Below are positions 1 through 5,668 of a stretch of DNA of 16,482 nt, piece by piece. Each line of letters starts with the position of its first letter. Position 1 is the first letter of the stretch. Made by a program: the position numbers and the translations under genes. Location of the stretch: NCBI GenBank assembly GCA_947385185.1, contig CANDJX010000022.1, forward strand, positions 1 to 16,482, read 5' to 3'. Source of the DNA: an uncultured Clostridia bacterium (lineage in GTDB: Bacteria > Bacillota > Clostridia > Christensenellales > Pumilibacteraceae). Under the pieces are notes generated by a model. That model did not search any database, was not told the DNA's origin, and saw nothing but the letters and a program-made list of their open reading frames with translations.

Positions 1-1427
1 ACTGCGGATACGGTATCGTCGCTGTCCACCCTCGGACAGACAATATAAGTATTTTCTCCGATTGCCGCTTTATTTTTTATGTACTCGTACATATTACCGA
101 GTTTTCGTTCTGGTACTATGGCTGTCATAATATTATTTCTTCCGCCCGGACGCATTCGGAGTTCTATCGATTTCAATTGTCCGTAAAGCGTCAATGCCAA
201 AGTACGCGGTATCGGAGTGGCGGACATAACGATATTATCCGCACCGTCCGCTTTATTCTCCAGACTTCCCCTTTGGCAAACCCCGAATCTGTGTTGCTCG
301 TCCACCACGGTCAGACCGAGATTTTTATACGCAACGTCCGCGCCGATTACGGCGTGAGTCCCGATTGTAATTCCGGTCGCCCCGGAAGATATATCGCTTT
401 TTACCGAGTTTCGTTCGGCGGACTTCATCGAGCCCGTAAGCAAGGATACTTTTATGCCCTTTTCTCCGAAAAACCGCACCGCTTTTTCGTAATGCTGCGC
501 GGCGAGGATTTCAGTCGGCGCCATGACTGCGCACTGATACCCCGATAATACGGCGTAATACATTGCAAGAAACGCCACTATAGTTTTTCCGCTGCCTACG
601 TCGCCCTGCAACAAAACGTTCATTCTGTGCGTAGAATGCAGTTCGTCGAGTATTTCTTTTACGGCGTCGGACTGACCCTTCGTCAGAGTAAAAGGCAATT
701 CGTCCATTGCTACATATATTTTATTTACATCCGCACTATACCTTTTTTTTCTTGTATCGACGCCGTTGCCTTTGGCGATATTATACACGCTCAGCGTATA
801 AGCCAGATTTTCCATAGCAATGCTACGTCTGGCAACTGACGTTTCCGCGGTATCGTAAGGTAAATGCACCGCCCGGAACGCGTCGGACAACGGCATTAAA
901 CCGTACTTATGCGCAAGCTCGGCGGAAACGTATCCTTTTACGTCTACGCGCGACAATATAGTCCGCACGGCGTCCGACATCACGGATTGAGTAATTCCCT
1001 TAGGAAGTTTATAAAGCGGCATAACGTCCGTATCGCGTTCGGGCAATATCTGCGGCGCGACGATTTCGATATTTTTTCCGATCCGCTTTACCTTGCCTGC
1101 GATGAGAAAACGCTCTCCCGAACAAATGCGTCCGAATACGTAATCCTGATTGAACCACGTACACGTAATAGTGCGTCCTTCGGAAACGAACGCGGCTTTT
1201 ACAAACGAAAGTCCTCTCCGCACGTGCTTAATCAACGGTCTGCCGACGGGCGTTCCGCGGAATATAACGTCCTCACCGCTCGCCGTTTTATCCCAATCGA
1301 CGCGATTGTTACGGTCAAAATACGCATATGGAAAAAGCATAAGCAAATCGATCGGATCGTAAATTCCGCATTCCGCAAGTTTTGCTATTCGCTTTTCTCC
1401 AAGACCTTTTATATCGCAGAGTTTCAT
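1..1427 (-). CDS. recG: ATP-dependent DNA helicase RecG, 3' end cut by window edge
   Basis: RecG is a cytoplasmic superfamily 2 DNA translocase that remodels stalled replication forks and branch-migrates Holliday junctions. About 475 residues are present of a family length near 680, so roughly the last 200, including the rest of the second helicase domain, lie off the left edge. The N-terminal wedge/OB region carries the typical DLLxxFPxxYxDR pattern near residues 27-39. Walker A GDVGSGKT is at about 275-282, followed by DEQHRFGV and SATPIPRT, the DExH and motif III signatures of RecG. The reading frame was read through from the start to the window edge, with spot checks of both helicase motifs, and no stop was found. 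The start is the ATG at 1425-1427, preceded by AAAGG five bases upstream. It follows fakA on the same strand after 67 bases that contain a terminator-like hairpin, an arrangement similar to B. subtilis yloV...recG. Identity is seen in the sequence; function is from the family. Confidence 0.96.
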   Translation of the reverse strand, partial: MKLCDIKGLGEKRIAKLAECGIYDPIDLLMLFPYAYFDRNNRVDWDKTASGEDVIFRGTPVGRPLIKHVRRGLSFVKAAFVSEGRTITCTWFNQDYVFGRICSGERFLIAGKVKRIGKNIEIVAPQILPERDTDVMPLYKLPKGITQSVMSDAVRTILSRVDVKGYVSAELAHKYGLMPLSDAFRAVHLPYDTAETSVARRSIAMENLAYTLSVYNIAKGNGVDTRKKRYSADVNKIYVAMDELPFTLTKGQSDAVKEILDELHSTHRMNVLLQGDVGSGKTIVAFLAMYYAVLSGYQCAVMAPTEILAAQHYEKAVRFFGEKGIKVSLLTGSMKSAERNSVKSDISSGATGITIGTHAVIGADVAYKNLGLTVVDEQHRFGVCQRGSLENKADGADNIVMSATPIPRTLALTLYGQLKSIELRMRPGGRNNIMTAIVPERKLGNMYEYIKNKAAIGENTYIVCPRVDSDDTVSA

Positions 1428-1435
1428 CGTCGCCT

Positions 1436-1467
1436 TTTAATAAAAAGGACGGATCGATCCGCCCTTT
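1436..1467 (-). terminator. Terminator-like hairpin between fakA and recG
   Basis: Read on the minus strand, a stem AAAGGGCGG / CCGTCCTTT surrounds ATCGAT and runs straight into TTTTTATT. One position is G-U on the minus RNA but A-C on the plus RNA, so the structure is better formed for leftward transcripts. This fits a Rho-independent terminator or attenuator after fakA. The recG start codon lies only 8 bases beyond the T-rich tail, so recG would depend on read-through or on a promoter that I could not identify. Confidence 0.7.
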
Positions 1468-1494
1468 CATAATCGTAACAGTGGGACGCGCTTA

Positions 1495-3150
1495 TTATTC
1501 GAGCGCAATTATGTAATAATACAAAGCCTGCCCGCCGTAATGAGCGTCTACGTCGCACATATCGTATTTTTCGGATAATTTCTCAACAAGCTCCTGCGCC
1601 TGCTCCTCCGTAGTTTCATGCCCGTAATACAGCGTTATCGTACTTGTATCGTCGTCAGCGAGCTTTTCGAGCAAGTCCTCCGCCACGGCGTTCGCATTCT
1701 CGCCCTTTGCAAGGATTTTCTTTTCGCCGAGTCCGATAATATCTCCTTCTTTCAGATCGAATCCGTCCACCGACGTTTCGCGAACGGCGAAAGTAACGCT
1801 TCCGACCTTGACCGAAAGACGCGCTTCTTCCATATCGTCGAGAATATTATCGATCGTATCCTGCGGATTGAAAGCAAGCACGGCAGACAGCCCCTGAGGC
1901 ACGTTTGTCGTCGGAACAACGTGAATATTCCTTTTGCAGATTTCTTTAGCCTGCTCCGCCGCAAGAATTATATTCTTATTATTCGGGAAAACGAATATAT
2001 CCTTCGCCGCGATTTTGTCGCAAGCGTTTGCAATGTCTTCGGCGCTCGGATTCATCGTCTGTCCGCCTTCGATTATTTCGTCTACAAGCAGATCTTTGAA
2101 AATGGCAGCCATGCCGTCGCCCGAACATACGGACACCATACCGAAAGGCTTCAGCTCTTCCGACTCGCGGCTCGAAAGCAACGCGCGGTTCTGTTCGAGC
2201 ATATTTTCGATTTTTATTCTGTCTATTTCACCGAGTTCGAGCGCATAAGAAAGCGCCTGACCGGGATTATTCGTGTGCACATGGACTTTGACCATAGACA
2301 GATCGCCTATGACAAGCACGCAATCACCGATCTGCATAAGCTTATCCCGAAAAGCGTCTATGTCCGGCTCCGTCGTCGTATCCTTGAGGTTAATTACAAA
2401 AAATTCGGTGCAATACGCGAATTCTATTGCGTCGAGTTCGGTAAGATCGACGTGAAACTGTTCGTAATTATTTGTCTTGCCTTCGGCTACTTTTTTTATG
2501 CTGTCGTCAAATTCGAGGTTGACGTCCTCCTGACCCATAAGGCTGTTGTAAAAGCCCTGGAAGATAATAAGCAACCCGCGTCCGCCCGCATCGACGACTC
2601 CCGCTTTTTTAAGCGCCGGGAGCATCTCCGGAGTCTGTTTCAGCGTCTCCTCGCCGACTTTGATCACCGACGTAAAGAAATCCGCGACGTTAGTCGTACG
2701 CTTAGCCATTTTAACGGACTGTTCGCTCATGGAACGCACTACGGTCAATATAGTGCCCTCCTGAGGTTTCGTAACCGCCTTATACGCGATTTCCGTCCCC
2801 TTGACAAGACCCTTCGACAGATCCTTTACGGTGATTTCGGACGCGCATTGAGAAAGCTCGGATGCAAAACCTTTTAATATCTGACTTGTAATAACGCCGC
2901 TGTTTCCGCGCGCGCCGCGAAGAGCGCCTTTGGAAATAGCGTCGCACAAAACGCTTATATCATTATTCGGACAAGCCGTAACTTCTTTCGCCGCGGAAAG
3001 TAAAGTAAGCGACATATTCGTGCCCGTATCGCCGTCAGGCACGGGAAAAACATTCAATGAGTCAACATGCTGTTTATTGCTGTCAAGTAGTTTTGCTCCG
3101 TTAAGAATCATTTTTCTGAGCATCACACCGTTGATAGATTTAATAGCCAT
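1495..3150 (-). CDS. fakA: Fatty acid kinase subunit A (FakA/YloV, DhaL-domain protein)
   Basis: FakA is the ATP-binding kinase subunit that, with an acyl-binding DegV-family FakB partner, phosphorylates exogenous fatty acids to acyl-phosphates for phospholipid synthesis. The protein is 551 residues, the usual size for this family. The N-terminal DhaL (Dak2) domain spans about residues 1-205. It shows NVFPVPDGDTGTNM at 33-46, whose aspartates bind the magnesium-ATP, then GALRGARGNSGVI at about 75-87 and VDAGGRGLL near its end. A middle domain and a C-terminal FakA-specific domain follow. No FakB gene is visible here. I chose the ATG at 3148-3150 (MAIKSINGV). A GTG ten codons upstream (3178-3180) is possible but lacks a ribosome binding site and adds residues not expected in the family. 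GGAG lies about 14 bases before the ATG, which is rather far. The gene is divergent from rpmB, as in B. subtilis, but the small asp23-like gene (yloU) usually in front of it is not seen. Confidence 0.93.
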   Translation of the reverse strand: MAIKSINGVMLRKMILNGAKLLDSNKQHVDSLNVFPVPDGDTGTNMSLTLLSAAKEVTACPNNDISVLCDAISKGALRGARGNSGVITSQILKGFASELSQCASEITVKDLSKGLVKGTEIAYKAVTKPQEGTILTVVRSMSEQSVKMAKRTTNVADFFTSVIKVGEETLKQTPEMLPALKKAGVVDAGGRGLLIIFQGFYNSLMGQEDVNLEFDDSIKKVAEGKTNNYEQFHVDLTELDAIEFAYCTEFFVINLKDTTTEPDIDAFRDKLMQIGDCVLVIGDLSMVKVHVHTNNPGQALSYALELGEIDRIKIENMLEQNRALLSSRESEELKPFGMVSVCSGDGMAAIFKDLLVDEIIEGGQTMNPSAEDIANACDKIAAKDIFVFPNNKNIILAAEQAKEICKRNIHVVPTTNVPQGLSAVLAFNPQDTIDNILDDMEEARLSVKVGSVTFAVRETSVDGFDLKEGDIIGLGEKKILAKGENANAVAEDLLEKLADDDTSTITLYYGHETTEEQAQELVEKLSEKYDMCDVDAHYGGQALYYYIIALE

Positions 3151-3173
3151 AATATATAATATATCTCCATTCA

Positions 3174-3219
3174 GCCGCACTGCGGCAACGGAACGAATTC
3201 GGTCCGTCGAAATATTTCG
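3174..3219 (-). repeat. Three consecutive palindromes in the fakA leader
   Basis: Between the predicted fakA promoter and its ribosome binding site lie three inverted repeats within 46 bases. CGAAATATTTCG (3208-3219) is a perfect 12-base palindrome. An 18-base palindrome centred on GAATTC with one mismatched pair covers 3189-3206. GCCGC-ACT-GCGGC (3174-3186) forms a GC-rich five-pair stem. They could be operators or RNA hairpins in the roughly 120-base leader. No known regulator motif was recognised. Confidence 0.45.
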
Positions 3220-3277
3220 TAATTAATTAAAAAGACATAGTATGCATAATACGCAACACTACATTTTATTCATATAT

Positions 3278-3306
3278 ATTCTAACGCAAACAAAAATAAA
3301 ATGCAA
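3278..3306 (-). promoter_or_regulatory. Predicted sigma-A promoter for fakA
   Basis: On the minus strand TTGCAT (3301-3306) is followed after exactly 17 bases by TAGAAT (3278-3283), a -10 box one base from consensus. The -35 box keeps TTG but otherwise matches weakly. The predicted start near 3271 gives a leader of about 120 bases before the fakA ATG. The region is AT-rich. Seen by pattern only. Confidence 0.55.
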
Positions 3307-3385
3307 GTAATTTGTTATGTTTGTGAAAAAAACATTATCTTAAAAAGAAAAATTATCATATTATAAAAAAAGTTTGAAAATTTGC

Positions 3386-3414
3386 TTGCAATTCTTTCCC
3401 GCGAGTGGTATATT
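3386..3414 (+). promoter_or_regulatory. Predicted sigma-A promoter for rpmB with extended -10 and AT-rich upstream tract
   Basis: TTGCAA (3386-3391) and TATATT (3409-3414) are separated by 17 bases. TGG directly before the -10 box gives an extended -10. The stretch from about 3330 to 3380 is almost pure A and T with A-runs, like the UP elements of strong ribosomal protein promoters. The start would be near 3421, leaving a leader of about 29 bases. Confidence 0.75.
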
Positions 3415-3449
3415 ATTACGGTAATACGGAAACGGAGGCAACAAAAGCA

Positions 3450-3635
3450 ATGAGCAAAGTATGCGCTATATGCGGCAAGGGCAGAACCGCAGGTAAAAAC
3501 GTCAGCCACTCCAACAGACATACCGTCAGATCTTTCAGTGCAAACGTGCACAAAATGAAGCTCGACATAGACGGTCAGGTCAAGAGTGTTTACGTCTGCA
3601 CCCGCTGCAAAAGAACGATGAATAAGGAAGGTTGA
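3450..3635 (+). CDS. rpmB: Large ribosomal subunit protein bL28, zinc-binding type
   Basis: bL28 is a small rRNA-binding protein of the 50S subunit. The product is 61 residues and highly basic. It begins MSKVCAICGKG and ends in a CTRCKRTM segment. The two CxxC pairs (residues 5-8 and about 51-54) form the zinc ribbon of the 'C+' form of bL28. The family hallmark GKNVSHSNRHT follows the first pair. The frame is open further upstream (a GTG at 3405), but the ATG at 3450 fits the family start and has GGAGG at 3434-3438. It is the only plus-strand gene in the window, with its own promoter and terminator, and is divergent from fakA and convergent with the rpe-spoVM end of the long operon. Confidence 0.97.
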   Translation: MSKVCAICGKGRTAGKNVSHSNRHTVRSFSANVHKMKLDIDGQVKSVYVCTRCKRTMNKEG

Positions 3636-3663
3636 TTACTCCTACCCCATATCGGAAGACTTC

Positions 3664-3697
3664 AAAGACCGACGAAAATTCGTCGGTCTTTTCTTTC
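3664..3697 (+). terminator. Rho-independent terminator of rpmB
   Basis: A perfect stem of about 12 pairs (AAAGACCGACGA with its complement TCGTCGGTCTTT) closes a tiny A/T loop and is followed by a T-rich tail, TTTTCTTTCT. It starts 28 bases after the rpmB stop. The reverse strand lacks an equally good T-run, so it is best read as a plus-strand terminator. Confidence 0.88.
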
Positions 3698-3750
3698 TGC
3701 TTAACAGAACGATAAGTTTTCGCTTAGCTCGAAAAACGAACGAAACCCGT

Positions 3751-3788
3751 AAAAAAATGTCGTTTTCGCAAGTCCGCAAAACGACATT
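3751..3788 (-). terminator. Rho-independent terminator ending the yicC...rpe-spoVM operon
   Basis: On the minus strand an 11-pair stem, AATGTCGTTTT with AAAACGACATT, closes an 11-base loop and is followed immediately by seven T residues (plus-strand A-run 3751-3757). It lies 34 bases after the spoVM-like stop codon, facing the rpmB terminator, so the two convergent transcription units are each closed by their own hairpin. Confidence 0.87.
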
Positions 3789-3822
3789 CATAAAAAAGTT
3801 ATGATTTAATATTATCTGATTT

Positions 3823-3921
3823 TCAGATTTTTTCTTCTTGTGACTTCCGCTTTCTGCGGCAAAAAAATCTCAGAATCGCGCCTATGAAACCGGGCGCTTT
3901 AATACAAATGATTTTGGACAT
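3823..3921 (-). CDS. spoVM: SpoVM-like spore coat anchoring peptide, 32 residues
   Basis: SpoVM is a tiny amphipathic helix made in the mother cell. It binds the convex outer forespore membrane and anchors SpoIVA to begin coat assembly. This gene encodes 32 residues starting MSKIICIKAPGFIGAILR, then an arginine/lysine-rich tail ending in EEKI. Aligned with the B. subtilis peptide as I remember it (MKFYTIKLPKFLGGIVR...), with an offset of one, I7, K8, P10, F12, G14, I16 and R18 are all shared. These include the proline and isoleucine equivalent to Pro9 and Ile15. Its place between rpe and rpmB is also where B. subtilis keeps spoVM. A strong GGGAGG (3929-3934) lies seven bases before the ATG. 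The tail is longer and more basic than the 26-residue B. subtilis form. thiN, its B. subtilis neighbour, is not present. The call rests on motif plus synteny; such a short protein leaves some doubt. Confidence 0.85.
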   Translation of the reverse strand: MSKIICIKAPGFIGAILRFFCRRKRKSQEEKI

Positions 3922-3928
3922 AACGTTG

Positions 3929-3953
3929 CCTCCCGATAATATTTTATGCGGGA
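3929..3953 (-). promoter_or_regulatory. Hairpin that can pair with the spoVM ribosome binding site
   Basis: On the minus strand TCCCG (3949-3953) is complementary to CGGGA (3931-3935), with a 13-base AT-rich loop between. The 3' arm contains four bases of the GGGAGG ribosome binding site (3929-3934). In a transcript that reads through from rpe this stem could partly hide the site. Five pairs are few, so the effect is uncertain. Confidence 0.4.
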
Positions 3954-3969
3954 ATGCCGAAAAACGTTA
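3941..3969 (-). promoter_or_regulatory. Candidate SigE-type sporulation promoter for spoVM
   Basis: In the 51-base gap between rpe and spoVM, TAACGTT (3963-3969) and CATAAAAT (3941-3948) are 14 bases apart on the minus strand. Compared with the B. subtilis SigE consensus as I recall it (KMATATT, then CATACANT after 13-15 bases), the -10 matches at 7 of 8 positions and the -35 at 5 of 7. Transcription would begin near 3934. B. subtilis spoVM is known to be SigE-controlled. This is a pattern match only. Confidence 0.4.
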
Positions 3970-3972
3970 CGA

Positions 3973-4626
3973 TCAGTCGCGGCATTGAAACATTGCTATA
4001 ACTTTTTCGGGATTCGGCGAATTGAAAGCGCAACTGCCTGAAACTATAACGCGCGCTCCCGCTCCCGCTATGATCCGCACGTTGCTTTCATTCGCTCCGC
4101 CGTCCATTTCGACTTCTACGGACAGTTTTCTCCGCTTTATTTCTTCGCATAATAATTCGATCCGCGCGGTAGTTTCGGGAATATATTTTTGACCGCTGAA
4201 CCCGGGATGCACGCCCATGACGATTACGAAATCGAGATATTCGAGAAGCGGAAAAACGTTCGTTATCGGCGTTTCCGGGCAAACGGCGATCCCCGCCTTA
4301 ATGCCGGAATTTTTTATCGACATGAGATTTTCCGCGGCTTGATCCGTTGCCTCTATATGAAAAGAAAGCCTGTCCGCGCCCGCCTGAACGTACTTATCCA
4401 GATAACGCTCGGGGCGCATGATCATTAAATGTACGTCGAGCGGAATATCGACGTATTTTCTTATGTCCGCAACCATTTTATGCCCGAACGTAAGATTCGG
4501 AACGAAAACACCGTCCATTACGTCGCAATGAATCATGTCGGCGCCCGCCTTTTGCATTCTTATCGTTTCCGTTCCCATAACGGCGAAATCGCCGCTTAAA
4601 ATGGACGGAGCTACTTTAACCGTCAT
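3973..4626 (-). CDS. rpe: Ribulose-phosphate 3-epimerase
   Basis: This enzyme interconverts ribulose 5-phosphate and xylulose 5-phosphate in the non-oxidative pentose phosphate pathway, as a cytoplasmic metal-dependent TIM barrel. The 217 residues are the normal length. APSILSGDF is at residues 6-14, HCDVMDGVFVPN at 33-44, DVHLMI at 64-69 and MDGG at 174-177. These supply the expected metal ligands (H33, D35, H66, D175), with D35 and D175 as the acid/base pair. The phosphate-binding loop reads VHPGFSGQKYI, where most relatives have VNPGFGGQ. The start is the ATG at 4624-4626, with GGAGGG four bases upstream. An earlier in-frame start (4653) adds nine residues before the conserved beginning. 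The gene overlaps the end of rlmN by 11 bases, so translation is probably coupled. The rsgA gene that usually precedes rpe in Firmicutes is absent here. Confidence 0.96.
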   Translation of the reverse strand: MTVKVAPSILSGDFAVMGTETIRMQKAGADMIHCDVMDGVFVPNLTFGHKMVADIRKYVDIPLDVHLMIMRPERYLDKYVQAGADRLSFHIEATDQAAENLMSIKNSGIKAGIAVCPETPITNVFPLLEYLDFVIVMGVHPGFSGQKYIPETTARIELLCEEIKRRKLSVEVEMDGGANESNVRIIAGAGARVIVSGSCAFNSPNPEKVIAMFQCRD

Positions 4627-5668
4627 TCGACCCTCCATTATAATCTTTTGCATATTTTCTTTTTAGCTGTCCGCATGCGCCTTCTATATCGTCGCCGAGA
4701 GATCTGCGGATCGTTACCGACGCTCCGAGAGAAATAAGTTTTTTCAGAAAAACATCGGCTTCTTTTTTATTAACTCCGACGAGCTTCGATCCCGTCTCGT
4801 TGAGCGGAATCAGATTGATATGACTCGGAAACCCCCGGGTTAGTTTTCGCAGGGTTTCGGCGTCTGCCGTCGAAATATTGAAATCGCGCATCATGGCGTA
4901 TTCGAATACGACGCGGCGACCGCTTTTTTTGAAATAATATTCGGCGGCGGAAATTATATCACCGATCTTGTACGCGCGCGCCGCAGGCATTATTCCGAGC
5001 CGCTTTTCATCCGTCGGCGCATGAAGCGAAATACACAGCGTCACCGAAAAACCGTCGTCGGCAAGTCGCCGTATATTCGGGACTATTCCGCAAGTGGACA
5101 GCGAAACGCCGCGTTGACCGATCCCCTGACCCGCGGACAACAATCGGATAAATTTCGTAACGTTTTCATAGTTATCCAACGGTTCGCCGCTTCCCATAAG
5201 GACGACGTTGCCTACGCGCTCGTCCGATCCGAAAGAGCGAAGATACGCGTTTGCGCATATTACTTCGGACAACATTTCCCCGGGAGAAAGATTTCTGAGA
5301 AGCCCGTCTATCCCCGACGCGCAAAACGCACACCCCATTCTGCACCCCACCTGAGTCGATACGCACATCGTATATCCGTATTTATATTTCATCAATACGC
5401 CTTCGATAAGGTTTCCGTCGCCGAGCGAAAACAAAAACTTGACCGTACCGTCCTTCGATCGCGCCGATTTCACTATCGTCGCGCCGACTGCTCTGTATTC
5501 TTCCGATAACTTTTCGCGAAGTACTTTCGGGAGGTTTGTCATCTCGGCGAAATCCACACCGTCGTTCAGCCACTTATATATCTGCCCCACGCGGTACTTC
5601 TGCAGATCATACCGACGCAATTCTTCCGCGAGTTCGATTTCCGAATGATCGATAAGAAGTTTTTTCAT
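4616..5668 (-). CDS. rlmN: Dual-specificity 23S rRNA (A2503-C2)/tRNA (A37-C2) methyltransferase RlmN
   Basis: RlmN is a radical SAM enzyme that methylates C2 of adenosine 2503 in 23S rRNA and adenosine 37 in some tRNAs. The protein has 350 residues. An N-terminal RNA-binding accessory segment is followed by TMCVSTQVGCRMGCAFC. The iron-sulfur cysteines are C109, C113 and C116 (CxxxCxxC). C102 and C332 (in GACGQL near the C terminus) correspond to the two catalytic cysteines of the E. coli enzyme, with the same seven-residue spacing from C102 to the first cluster cysteine. The GSGEPL motif is also present. The start is the ATG at 5666-5668, with GAGGAG six bases upstream. It overlaps the rsmB stop as ATGA, and the rlmN stop overlaps rpe. 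In B. subtilis prpC, prkC and rsgA lie between rlmN and rpe; none is here. Confidence 0.97.
   Translation of the reverse strand: MKKLLIDHSEIELAEELRRYDLQKYRVGQIYKWLNDGVDFAEMTNLPKVLREKLSEEYRAVGATIVKSARSKDGTVKFLFSLGDGNLIEGVLMKYKYGYTMCVSTQVGCRMGCAFCASGIDGLLRNLSPGEMLSEVICANAYLRSFGSDERVGNVVLMGSGEPLDNYENVTKFIRLLSAGQGIGQRGVSLSTCGIVPNIRRLADDGFSVTLCISLHAPTDEKRLGIMPAARAYKIGDIISAAEYYFKKSGRRVVFEYAMMRDFNISTADAETLRKLTRGFPSHINLIPLNETGSKLVGVNKKEADVFLKKLISLGASVTIRRSLGDDIEGACGQLKRKYAKDYNGGSNDG

Noticed and set aside
1618..2877. A 419-codon open frame on the plus strand opposite fakA
   Set aside because: It is antisense to the clearly conserved fakA, its product resembles no family I know and is rich in arginine, phenylalanine and histidine as expected from a mirrored frame, and no ribosome site or promoter stands out.
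3405..3449. An earlier GTG start for rpmB
   Set aside because: It would begin inside the predicted -10 promoter region and add 15 non-conserved residues; the ATG at 3450 has the ribosome site and the family N terminus.
3637..3822. A further gene or small RNA between rpmB and the spoVM-like gene
   Set aside because: The stretch holds only the two facing terminators and short AT-rich sequence; no frame with a ribosome site and no other structured element was found.
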